Assembly (NCBI GenBank): GCA_031178585.1
Contig: JAPSIT010000054.1
Location: forward strand, 1-10,788
Direction: 5' to 3'
DNA length: 10,788 nt
Source of the DNA: Arthrobacter sp.
GTDB lineage: Bacteria > Actinomycetota > Actinomycetes > Actinomycetales > Micrococcaceae
Numbering within the stretch: position 1 is the stretch's first letter; every line of letters begins with the position of its first letter. The translations under genes were made by a program, and so were the position numbers. The notes under the pieces were generated by a model. The model saw only the letters and a program-made list of their open reading frames with translations, ran no database searches and was not told the origin of the DNA. Below, piece after piece: positions 1 to 5,860 of the stretch.

Positions 1-1
1 G

Positions 2-262
2 TCGGCTTGGGGGCGTCACGTCCCCCCGCAATCTCACGAGCGCGATGTCCTGCACAATGCAATGCTCCTCGTCCAAGAGCTCGATCCTGGCTTGGCCGTC
101 ACAGAGGAACTTCTCTCCAGCCCCGCGCTGCCCAGCGCCCTGGTGGGTGCCGGCGCCGAGGCCGAACTGCTCGTACTGGGGGCACACAGGCGGGAAGGAC
201 ATGCCGGGATCGCCGCCACCGTACTGGCCCACGCGCGGTGCAACGTCATGATCGCCAGGTAA
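2..262 (+). CDS. Universal stress protein-like, C-terminal part (5' end outside window)
   Basis: The reading frame is open from the first base and ends at TAA 260-262, giving 86 residues of a protein that begins upstream of the window. The pattern fits the last part of a universal stress protein (Usp) domain: an amphipathic helix, a strand (AELLVLGAH), a short glycine-containing loop, a helix, and a final strand with the usual 'VLAHARCNVMIAR' ending, which matches the family's '...hapCPVlvvR'. In Usp proteins that bind ATP, the loop after 'lVlGs' has a G-2x-G-9x-G(S/T) pattern. Here the loop reads GAHRREGHAGIAAT and lacks a clean version, so this could be a non-ATP-binding member or a degenerate domain. 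Actinobacterial Usp proteins often have two tandem domains, so the full gene could be about 290 residues. It converges on the TerC gene with only 20 bp between the stops. Family call moderately sure; role in stress adaptation is inferred from the family only. Confidence 0.6.
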   Translation, partial: SAWGRHVPPQSHERDVLHNAMLLVQELDPGLAVTEELLSSPALPSALVGAGAEAELLVLGAHRREGHAGIAATVLAHARCNVMIAR

Positions 263-282
263 CCCGTCATCCTGGACTGTGG

Positions 283-1515
283 TCAGCCACTTTCCTCCTT
301 TGGCGTCTGGTCTTCGGTCGGCGGGTTCGTGCCCGAGTTTTTCTCATCGTGGTGTTTGTGTGCCTCGGCGATCAGGCCCATCAGTTCTTTCTCCTCCTTT
401 GGCGCTTGACGGTGTTTGCGGCCTATGCTGCGGATCCGTTGTTCTTCCTTTAGGAGCTTCGCGAAGATCCTGTAGCGTTCCCGGGCGTCGGAGGTGTAGC
501 CAGGATCAAGATAATTGGTCGCATGACGCCGGGCAGCGGCAGTGGCCGCTCGTGCCTTGCCGTACGGACTAAGCAACGAAGCGAGGACCGTGACGCCCAA
601 AACGCCGATGATAACCATGAGCGACAGCCCTATACCAAACTCCACTACGGGTATCGGATCCCCATCATTGATGAAGGGCACGTTGTTTTCGTGCAGAGCA
701 TGCAGCATGAGTTTCACGCCGATGAAGCCCAGGATCAGCGCAAGACCATATGAAAGGAAGATCAGGCGGTTCAGGAGGCCATCGATCAGGAAGTAGAGCT
801 GGCGCAGCCCCAGGAGCGCGAACGCGTTCGCCGTGAACACAATGAAGACGTCCTGGGTCAGGCCAAAGATCGCCGGGATCGAGTCCAAGGCGAACAAAAT
901 GTCAGTGCCCGCGATGGCTACCATCACGAGCAGCATCGGCGTCAGCACGCGTTTACCCTCCTTTAGCGTGAACAGCCTGTCGCCGTCGTAGTGACCCGCG
1001 GTGTGAAACCAGCGTCGGGTGATCCGGATCATGATGTTGTCCGCGGACTTTTCAACCGTGCCTTCGGGTCTAACCATGTTGCCGGCAGTGACCAGCAGGA
1101 TGAGCCCAAAGAGATAAAAGACCCACGCGAAGGTGTTAATCAGCGCTGCCCCGAGAAGGATGAAGAGGGTGCGTGCAACCAACGCGAACGCTATGCCGAA
1201 CAGCAGGACCTTTTGTTGGTCTTCACGCGGCACCCGAAAGCTGTTCATGATCACCAGGAAGACGAACAGGTTGTCCACTGAGAGCGCTTTCTCCGTGAGG
1301 TAACCCGCGAAATACTCCGCACCGGATGATGGGCCTCCCACAACGGCAATGCCCACTCCGAAGCAGAGCGCGATCCCGACATAGGCGGAGGACCAGATGG
1401 CCGCTTCCTTTAGCGTTGGAAGGTGCGCGCGACGGACGTGGAATATGAAGTCATAGACCAGCAGCGCAACGATCCCGGCGATGGTCAGTACCCATATCAG
1501 TGGAGGAACGTCCAT
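283..1515 (-). CDS. TerC family integral membrane protein (Alx/TerC-like metal transporter)
   Basis: This encodes a 410-residue inner-membrane protein of the TerC/Alx family. Members are linked to manganese export or metal homeostasis and, in some plasmids, tellurite resistance. Family signatures are visible: SVDNLFVF near residues 79-86 and GTDILFALDSIPA near 203-215, containing the acidic residues D81, D205 and D211 that lie within membrane helices. About nine hydrophobic segments run from residue 5 to 315. A charged, presumably cytosolic tail of about 90 residues follows (about 319-410), rich in Arg, Lys, Glu and His, making the protein longer than E. coli Alx (about 320 residues). I chose ATG 1513-1515 because the hydrophobic N-terminus starts there and GGAAG lies 8 nt upstream. 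The frame is also open to a GTG at 1591-1593, but that extension crosses a 16-bp tandem duplication that is not a multiple of three and a hairpin, so it is probably untranslated. The gene stands alone. The substrate cannot be read from the sequence. Confidence 0.9.
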   Translation of the reverse strand: MDVPPLIWVLTIAGIVALLVYDFIFHVRRAHLPTLKEAAIWSSAYVGIALCFGVGIAVVGGPSSGAEYFAGYLTEKALSVDNLFVFLVIMNSFRVPREDQQKVLLFGIAFALVARTLFILLGAALINTFAWVFYLFGLILLVTAGNMVRPEGTVEKSADNIMIRITRRWFHTAGHYDGDRLFTLKEGKRVLTPMLLVMVAIAGTDILFALDSIPAIFGLTQDVFIVFTANAFALLGLRQLYFLIDGLLNRLIFLSYGLALILGFIGVKLMLHALHENNVPFINDGDPIPVVEFGIGLSLMVIIGVLGVTVLASLLSPYGKARAATAAARRHATNYLDPGYTSDARERYRIFAKLLKEEQRIRSIGRKHRQAPKEEKELMGLIAEAHKHHDEKNSGTNPPTEDQTPKEESG

Positions 1516-1625
1516 CTTGTCTGCTTCCAGTAGCCGACGCTTCCAGTAGCCGATGAAGGCACGGCAGGACGGTGAAGCGCACGGGCTCTGCACCCGTTTT
1601 CCGCCTTGTCGAAAGGCTACCCCTG
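1516..1625 (-). promoter_or_regulatory. Candidate structured leader of the TerC gene
   Basis: On the minus strand the 110 nt before the TerC start contain nested complementary segments. GGGGTAGCC (1623-1615) can pair with GGCTAC at 1551-1546 or with its duplicate at 1535-1530. Inside lie two hairpins: GCCTT/AAGGC (1617-1603) and ACGGG/CCCGT (1597-1581). The first hairpin shares bases 1615-1617 with the long-range stem, so the two are mutually exclusive. Genes for TerC-family proteins elsewhere are often controlled by the yybP-ykoY manganese riboswitch, which has the GGGGAGUAGC signature. The present GGGGUAGCC lacks the central AG, and I do not see the rest of that consensus, so I do not call it that riboswitch. 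It may be another regulatory fold or chance in GC-rich sequence. Confidence 0.3.
1523..1553 (-). repeat. Tandem 15-bp direct repeat (period 16) just upstream of the TerC start
   Basis: Two identical copies of TCGGCTACTGGAAGC (minus-strand reading) lie at 1553-1539 and 1537-1523, separated by one base. The copy nearest the gene provides the GGAAG that serves as ribosome binding site 8 nt before ATG 1515. Both copies contain GGCTAC, complementary to GTAGCC at 1620-1615. The 16-bp period is not a multiple of three, which fits an untranslated leader rather than coding sequence. Confidence 0.85.
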
Positions 1626-1675
1626 TTCCGCCTCCCGGAGCACAGTCATATCGGACAACAGCCTCGGGGCCAGCC

Positions 1676-1701
1676 CTTGACTCAAGATTGGCTCAAGAAT
1701 G
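1676..1701. repeat. 11-bp direct repeats upstream of the TerC leader, possible operator
   Basis: On the minus strand two similar nonamers, TCTTGAGCC and TCTTGAGTC, start 11 bp apart, about one helical turn. They lie about 165 bp upstream of the TerC start. Such spacing is typical of direct-repeat binding sites for response regulators. No convincing sigma-70 -35/-10 pair could be placed next to them, so operator function is a guess. The rest of the gene-free stretch 1516-1867 is covered by the leader, these repeats and the hairpin at 1794-1834. I see nothing else in it. Confidence 0.2.
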
Positions 1702-1793
1702 ATCAGACCGCAGCCAAAGTGCAACGGGCGGTCCGCGAAGCACGATAAATTGTTTGCAGGCACTCAGCTTTCCCCCAAGAGCTGCAGCGCCGA

Positions 1794-1834
1794 GGAGCCC
1801 CTGCATCACGCCTTTGAGCTGGTGCAGGGGCTCC
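1794..1834 (-). terminator. Strong hairpin downstream of the HhH-GPD gene
   Basis: A perfect 12-bp inverted repeat, GGAGCCCCTGCA (1794-1805) with TGCAGGGGCTCC (1823-1834), can extend by three more pairs including one G-U around a short loop. It lies 34 bp beyond the stop of the minus-strand HhH-GPD gene. There is no U-tract after the hairpin in that direction, which is common for terminators in high-GC actinobacteria. On the plus strand GTTTCAC follows. A terminator or mRNA 3'-end stabiliser for the HhH-GPD transcript is the likeliest role. Confidence 0.55.
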
Positions 1835-1867
1835 GTTTCACAGCAGCGGTTAGGGCCCGGTCGGTGG

Positions 1868-2443
1868 CTATGCCTTTGCAGCTTTCGCTGCGGCCTTGGC
1901 AGCCTGCTTGCTGGCGCGCACTTTGCTCAGCGACGCCGGGTCCGTGATGTCGGCGACAGAGAGGAATGCCCCGTCCTGGCCGTAGTGGCCGGCAGCCTCC
2001 CGCCAGCCTTCAGCCTGGAGCCCGCACTGCTTCCCGAGCAGCGCCAGGAAGATCTTCGCTTTTTGCTCCCCGAATCCCGGGAGTTCCTTCAGCCTGCGGA
2101 GCACTTCCGCACCGTCCGGGTCACCGCGTGTCCAGATTGCGGTCGCATCCCCGTCCCACTGGCGCTGCACTGTCTCGGCGAGCGCCTGGACGCGGCCGGC
2201 CATGGAGCCGGGGAAACGGTGGACCGCCGGGCGTTCCTTGAAAACCTCGACGAACCCGGCAGGATCATATTCGGCGATGGCCCCGGGCTCCATCGAGCCA
2301 ATACGTGTCCGAATCTTTTCGGGTCCGGCAAAGGCCGACTCCATGGTCACCTGCTGGTCAAGCAGCATGCCGGTCAGCAGTGCAAACGCGTCATCGCTGA
2401 GCAGTTTGTCGGCGGCGGGGTCTCCAGTGATGTGCAATTCCAT
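1868..2443 (-). CDS. HhH-GPD family base-excision-repair-like protein
   Basis: This is a 191-residue protein of the small actinobacterial HhH-GPD family, related to endonuclease III and AlkA DNA glycosylases but without assigned substrate. The N-terminal part (LLSDDAFALLTGMLLDQQV, about 14-32) matches the glycosylase fold's opening helices. The helix-hairpin-helix is LPGFGEQKAK at 121-130. In endonuclease III the loop reads LPGVGRKTA with the catalytic Lys at the seventh position. Here that position is Gln127, with Lys128 one residue later, and no iron-sulfur cluster cysteines follow. The C-terminus ends in a basic Ala/Lys repeat (about 179-191) that may contact DNA. I chose ATG 2441-2443 because GGGAGG precedes it by about 8 nt and similarity begins there; an upstream in-frame ATG at 2480-2482 lacks support. 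It is divergent from the 5'-3' exonuclease gene, 71 bp apart. DNA repair is inferred from the family; enzymatic activity is unproven. Confidence 0.85.
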   Translation of the reverse strand: MELHITGDPAADKLLSDDAFALLTGMLLDQQVTMESAFAGPEKIRTRIGSMEPGAIAEYDPAGFVEVFKERPAVHRFPGSMAGRVQALAETVQRQWDGDATAIWTRGDPDGAEVLRRLKELPGFGEQKAKIFLALLGKQCGLQAEGWREAAGHYGQDGAFLSVADITDPASLSKVRASKQAAKAAAKAAKA

Positions 2444-2469
2444 GCGCCCATCCTCCCATCTTCGGGCGC
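2444..2469 (-). promoter_or_regulatory. Hairpin presenting the ribosome binding site of the HhH-GPD gene
   Basis: Reading the minus strand, GCGCCC (2469-2464) and GGGCGC (2449-2444) can form a 6-bp stem whose 14-nt loop contains the Shine-Dalgarno sequence GGGAGG. The 3' arm directly abuts the ATG start. Such a fold could modulate translation start. It could also be a chance feature of GC-rich DNA. Confidence 0.3.
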
Positions 2470-2514
2470 GTGTCATGGGCACCGCGGGCAGGTGAATCCG
2501 TGACAGGATCAGGT

Positions 2515-3450
2515 ATGGTCCACCGCCTGATGCTGCTCGATACCGCGTCGTTGTACTTCCGCGCCTTCTACGGGCTCCCGGACACCATCCGCCGGGCTGA
2601 CGGAACGCCCGTGAACGCCGTGCGCGGCCTGCTCGACATGATTGCCCGGCTGATCACCGACTACGGCGCCACCCATCTCGTTGCCTGTTGGGATGATGAC
2701 TGGCGTCCGCAGTGGCGGGTCGACCTCCTCCCGACCTACAAATCGCACCGGGTGGCAGAGACGATCGCGGATTCCCCGGACGTGGAAGTCGTGCCGGACG
2801 GCCTCGAAGCGCAGCTCCCGATGATCCGCCACGTTCTGGATCTCGCAGGCATCGCCGTCGTGGGGGCTCCCCACTACGAGGCCGACGACGTCGTGGGCAC
2901 CTATGCCAGCCACGCCCGGCTGCCCGTGGACGTGGTGACGGGGGACCGGGACCTCTTTCAACTGGTCGACGACGAACGCCGGGTACGGGTGATCTACACC
3001 GCCCGCGGCATGAAGAACCTCGAAATCATGACCGACGCGGTCGTCGTCGCGAAATACCGTGTGCTGCCCCAGCAGTACGCCGACTACGCGACACTCCGCG
3101 GGGACGCCTCCGACGGTCTGCCGGGCGTGCCCGGCATCGGTGAGAAGACGGCTGCCTCTCTGCTGCTGGACCACGGGACGCTCGAAGGGCTGCTCGAGGC
3201 GGCCGCGGAGCCCGGAAGCCGGGTGGCTGCAACCGTGCGGTCGAAGCTGGCAGCGGCCGCGGAATACCTCACAGCAGCTCCCGCCGTCGTGAAGGTGGTG
3301 CGCGACCTCAAGCTGCCGTCTCTTGAGGAAGCCGGCGCCGAGTTGCATCCTGTCGCTGGCGAGGCACGGGCTGAACTTGAGCGGCTCGCCACGGAATGGA
3401 ACCTCGGCGGCTCCCTCAGGCGCCTCCTCGCGGCATTGGACCGGCTGTAG
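2515..3450 (+). CDS. 5'-3' exonuclease (FEN/PolA N-terminal-type 5' nuclease), standalone
   Basis: This encodes a 311-residue standalone 5' nuclease of the family that forms the N-terminal domain of DNA polymerase I. Such enzymes remove 5' flaps or RNA primers using two metal ions held by conserved acids. Visible in order are LMLLDTASLYFRAF with D9, DLLPTYKSHR (the basic arch region), YEADDVV with E122, D124 and D125, VVTGDRDLFQLV with D144 and D146, and the helix-3-turn-helix GDASDGLPGVPGIGEKTA with D197 and D200. All expected acidic ligands appear present; the usual GDxSDN reads GDASDG here. No polymerase domain follows. I chose ATG 2515 because the first motif starts six residues later and AGGA lies 6 nt upstream; GTGs at 2470 and 2500 would add poorly conserved residues. 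The gene is divergent from the HhH-GPD gene, and both probably act in DNA repair. Mycobacteria carry a similar standalone exonuclease (Rv2090 type). Confidence 0.92.
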   Translation: MVHRLMLLDTASLYFRAFYGLPDTIRRADGTPVNAVRGLLDMIARLITDYGATHLVACWDDDWRPQWRVDLLPTYKSHRVAETIADSPDVEVVPDGLEAQLPMIRHVLDLAGIAVVGAPHYEADDVVGTYASHARLPVDVVTGDRDLFQLVDDERRVRVIYTARGMKNLEIMTDAVVVAKYRVLPQQYADYATLRGDASDGLPGVPGIGEKTAASLLLDHGTLEGLLEAAAEPGSRVAATVRSKLAAAAEYLTAAPAVVKVVRDLKLPSLEEAGAELHPVAGEARAELERLATEWNLGGSLRRLLAALDRL

Positions 3451-3451
3451 T

Positions 3452-3484
3452 AGGGCTCGATCGGGTGCAGTAGCGCTTAGCCCT
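3452..3484. terminator. Weak inverted repeat between convergent genes
   Basis: AGGGCT (3452-3457) and AGCCCT (3479-3484) form a 6-bp inverted repeat spanning the 26-bp gap between the exonuclease stop and the glycosidase stop, overlapping the end of the latter. CTCTTCCC follows on the plus strand. It could work as a weak bidirectional terminator, but the stem is short and the loop long. Confidence 0.3.
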
Positions 3485-5636
3485 CTCTTCCCAGCTCGGC
3501 CTGCTCCATGAGCTCTGTCAGCCAGGGCCGGTGTTCACGGTGGAAGGTCATTCCTTCGGGCAGCCCCTGGATGGAAGGTTCCGAGCCTGTGATGTCGATG
3601 GTGATCCTGCCTCCGGCCAAAGGAGCGTTGGTGATGTGCAGGTTGCCGTAGGCGTCCGGGAGGACGGGGTCCATCCACACGCCGCCCCGGGACACATGGG
3701 CGTCGTACCGCATCAGGCTCGTCACCAGCATGATCGGTGTGGTGGCTGCCCAGGCCTGCGGGGAACACGCCGTCGGGTACGGCACGGGCACGGCGACCTG
3801 GTCCCGGCTGAAGCCGCAGAACAGCTCCGGGAGCCGGCCGTCACTGTAATCGGCTGCTTCCAGCAGCGCCGAGGCGATGCGCTGGGCTTCTTTCACGAAA
3901 CCATACCGCAGCAGGCCGGCCGCGATGATGGCGTTGTCATGCGGCCAGACCGAACCGTTGTGGTAGCTGGCAGGGTTGTAAGCGCCCATGTCGCTCGCCA
4001 GGGTCCTGACGCCCCAGCCGCTGAACATCTCGGGGGACATCAGCCGCTCGGCCACCAGCGGTACTTTATCGTCGTCTACAATCCCGTGCCACAGGCACTG
4101 CCCCATGTTGGAGGCACACGCATCGACAGGCCGCTTCCTGCCGTCGAGGGCGACGGCGAAATAGCCGCGGTCGGGCAGCCAGAACTCTTCGTTGAACCGT
4201 TTCTTCAGCTGCGCCGCCTGGTCGACGAGCCGTCCAGCCAAAGGTGCGTCACCGGCGTCGTACGCCATCCACGCCCGGGCCATGTAGGCGCTGTAAACCA
4301 GCGCCTGGACTTCGCAGAGCGCGATCGGCGGCTCGGCGAGCGTCCCGTCCGCGAAGTTGATGCCGTCCCACGAGTCCTTCCAGCCCTGGTTGATCAAGCC
4401 CTGATCGTTGAGGCGCTCATACTCGACAAACCCGTCGCCGTCCCTGTCCCCGTAATCCCGGATCCAGTCCAGGGCGCGGTCGGCGTGGGGCAGCAGCGCG
4501 GCGATCGTGTCCTTGCCGAAACCCCAGCGGCTCACCGAACCGACCGCCATTACAAACTGGGGGGTGGCATCAATGCTGCCGTAATAGACGGATTTGCCGC
4601 CCAGTGCCAGCCCGCTGGAGACGCCGAGCCGGACCTCGTGCAGAATCTTCCCCGGCTCCTCCTCGCTCATCCGGTCCACCACGCTGCCCTGGCGGTCAGC
4701 CAGCGTCTGCAGCGTGCCCAGTGCCAAGGACGGATCCACGGGAAGTGCCATTTCGGAGGCCCAGAGAGCGTCCCGGCCGAAGAGCGTCATGAACCAGGGC
4801 GCGCCGGCTGCGACCACGATCCGCTCAGGATGGGCCGGGTCCTCGATCCGCAGCGCGCCCAGGTCGTCGTAGCTGCGGCGCAGGGTCCGCTCGATGGAGC
4901 GGTTGCCCATGTGCAGTTTCGGGATCTTCGCCACCCACGCCTGCCGGCGCCTGTCACTGGGGGAGACCTCACCCCCGGCGCGCCGAATAAAGGACGACGC
5001 CGGGACGGCGCTGCCCTCGACGGTGGGAACCACGCTCAGCTGCGTGCTCCATTGGCCCCGCCCCGGGACGACCGTCCGGTAGCTCAGGGCATCTGCGGTG
5101 ACCTCCGCGCCGCCTCCGATGACGATGACACCCTTGGCCACGTCCTGCCAGACAGCCCGGATCAGCAGGGAGTCGCCGCCGGGTTGGCGGGATTCCTCCC
5201 ACTGCCGCTGGACACGTGCCTCCTTCACCTCGAAGAGATCCGCGAAGTCCGACTCGGCGCTGAGGGTAACCACGCACTCCGCCTCGTCCGGCGAGTAGTT
5301 GCGGATGGTGATCTCCTCGAAGATGCCGGCACCGACCTCTCGGAGGCGTTCCACGATCAACGGACTGTCCGCATACCCGTCGGAGCGGGGGACCCGCCCA
5401 ATAAACAGGGCCCGGTACGGCTCCTTCGTCTCGGCCGTCAGTGGCTCCAGCGGCTGGCCGTTCACAGTCAGGTTCCAGCGGGACAGGATGCGGGTGTCCT
5501 CGAAGAAGGCCCCGTGCGGGAGTTCCGGATGGATGTCCCCATTCGCCAGCGAAATACAGAAGGATGACCCCTCCACCAGGGTCACCGTTCCGGCCCCGAT
5601 GGGCCCGGCAGCCGTGTCGGCATTCCATCCAGTCAT
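3477..5636 (-). CDS. Amylo-alpha-1,6-glucosidase / glycogen debranching enzyme-like glycoside hydrolase
   Basis: This encodes a 719-residue, apparently cytoplasmic enzyme with no signal peptide. The first 200 or so residues match the beta-rich N-terminal domain of bacterial glycogen-debranching-type enzymes (VTLVEGSSFCIS, GDI, FFEDTRILSRW). A catalytic (alpha/alpha)6-barrel domain of the GH63/MGH1-like superfamily follows from about residue 265. Landmarks are LFGRDALWASEMAL near 285, EEEPGKILHE near 325, NQGWKDSWDGINF near 417, HNGSVWPHDNA near 562 and GRLPELFCGF near 603. By analogy with related barrels, the acids in KDSWD and RLPELF are candidate catalytic residues; this is inference. Proteins of this type are annotated as debranching enzymes and may hydrolyse alpha-glucosides or glucosylglycerate-like solutes. 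Start ATG 5634-5636 has a perfect AAGGAGG 5 nt upstream, so the longer frame to 5681 is rejected. It is divergent from the MFS gene, which may be unrelated. The exact substrate is not readable. Confidence 0.85.
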   Translation of the reverse strand: MTGWNADTAAGPIGAGTVTLVEGSSFCISLANGDIHPELPHGAFFEDTRILSRWNLTVNGQPLEPLTAETKEPYRALFIGRVPRSDGYADSPLIVERLREVGAGIFEEITIRNYSPDEAECVVTLSAESDFADLFEVKEARVQRQWEESRQPGGDSLLIRAVWQDVAKGVIVIGGGAEVTADALSYRTVVPGRGQWSTQLSVVPTVEGSAVPASSFIRRAGGEVSPSDRRRQAWVAKIPKLHMGNRSIERTLRRSYDDLGALRIEDPAHPERIVVAAGAPWFMTLFGRDALWASEMALPVDPSLALGTLQTLADRQGSVVDRMSEEEPGKILHEVRLGVSSGLALGGKSVYYGSIDATPQFVMAVGSVSRWGFGKDTIAALLPHADRALDWIRDYGDRDGDGFVEYERLNDQGLINQGWKDSWDGINFADGTLAEPPIALCEVQALVYSAYMARAWMAYDAGDAPLAGRLVDQAAQLKKRFNEEFWLPDRGYFAVALDGRKRPVDACASNMGQCLWHGIVDDDKVPLVAERLMSPEMFSGWGVRTLASDMGAYNPASYHNGSVWPHDNAIIAAGLLRYGFVKEAQRIASALLEAADYSDGRLPELFCGFSRDQVAVPVPYPTACSPQAWAATTPIMLVTSLMRYDAHVSRGGVWMDPVLPDAYGNLHITNAPLAGGRITIDITGSEPSIQGLPEGMTFHREHRPWLTELMEQAELGREG

Positions 5637-5757
5637 CCCCGCCTCCTTCGAAGGCTCAAGATGAGGCGGCGCGTGGCGCATAGCTGGCCACCTGTTGATC
5701 GCCGTCCAACTCCGATGGATAGACGCTACGCCTGTACCCGCCCTGATGAAAGGGTCC

Positions 5758-5778
5758 CTCTGGCTAAGCTCTGGCTAA
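5758..5778. repeat. 11-bp direct repeat upstream of the MFS gene, possible operator
   Basis: CTCTGGCTAA occurs twice, at 5758-5767 and 5769-5778, with an 11-bp period, and a partial CTCTGG follows at 5787-5792. The repeat lies 83-103 bp before the MFS start in the divergent intergenic region 5637-5860. A tandem repeat of one helical turn is typical of an activator or response-regulator site, but no confident promoter hexamers could be placed beside it. I see nothing else supportable in that intergenic region except the short frame at 5817. Confidence 0.25.
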
Positions 5779-5860
5779 AAGCGCTGCTCTGGCGGGCTTC
5801 TGCGATCGGGACGACAATGGGCTCGTGCCTTCCCCTCGCCCCAACGGGGACGGCGGCACC

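Noticed and set aside
1516..1593. A 26-residue N-terminal extension of TerC from GTG 1593
   Set aside because: It spans a hairpin and a non-triplet tandem repeat and has no similarity to TerC proteins. ATG 1515 has a suitable ribosome binding site and starts the first membrane helix.
1516..1625. Direct assignment of the TerC leader to the yybP-ykoY manganese riboswitch
   Set aside because: Only part of the GGGGAGUAGC signature is present and the 3' side of the consensus is not recognisable by eye; a covariance-model search would be needed.
1754..2503. A 249-codon plus-strand frame across the HhH-GPD gene
   Set aside because: Antisense to a recognisable protein with a strong ribosome binding site; no domain seen in the plus-strand translation.
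2509..3348. A 279-codon open frame on the minus strand antisense to the exonuclease
   Set aside because: No family motif and a biased composition; the plus strand carries every expected metal-binding residue of the 5' nuclease family.
283..3450. A tellurite-resistance or phage-defence island
   Set aside because: TerC stands alone without TerB, TerD or TerZ neighbours, and the nuclease and HhH-GPD proteins are common chromosomal repair families. No mobile-element genes or attachment repeats are visible.
3531..5567. A 678-codon open frame on the plus strand antisense to the glycoside hydrolase
   Set aside because: It lies wholly within the minus-strand gene, has no recognisable domain and is rich in Arg, Gly, His and Pro as expected from antisense reading of GC-biased codons. 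The opposite strand has clear motifs and an AAGGAGG site.
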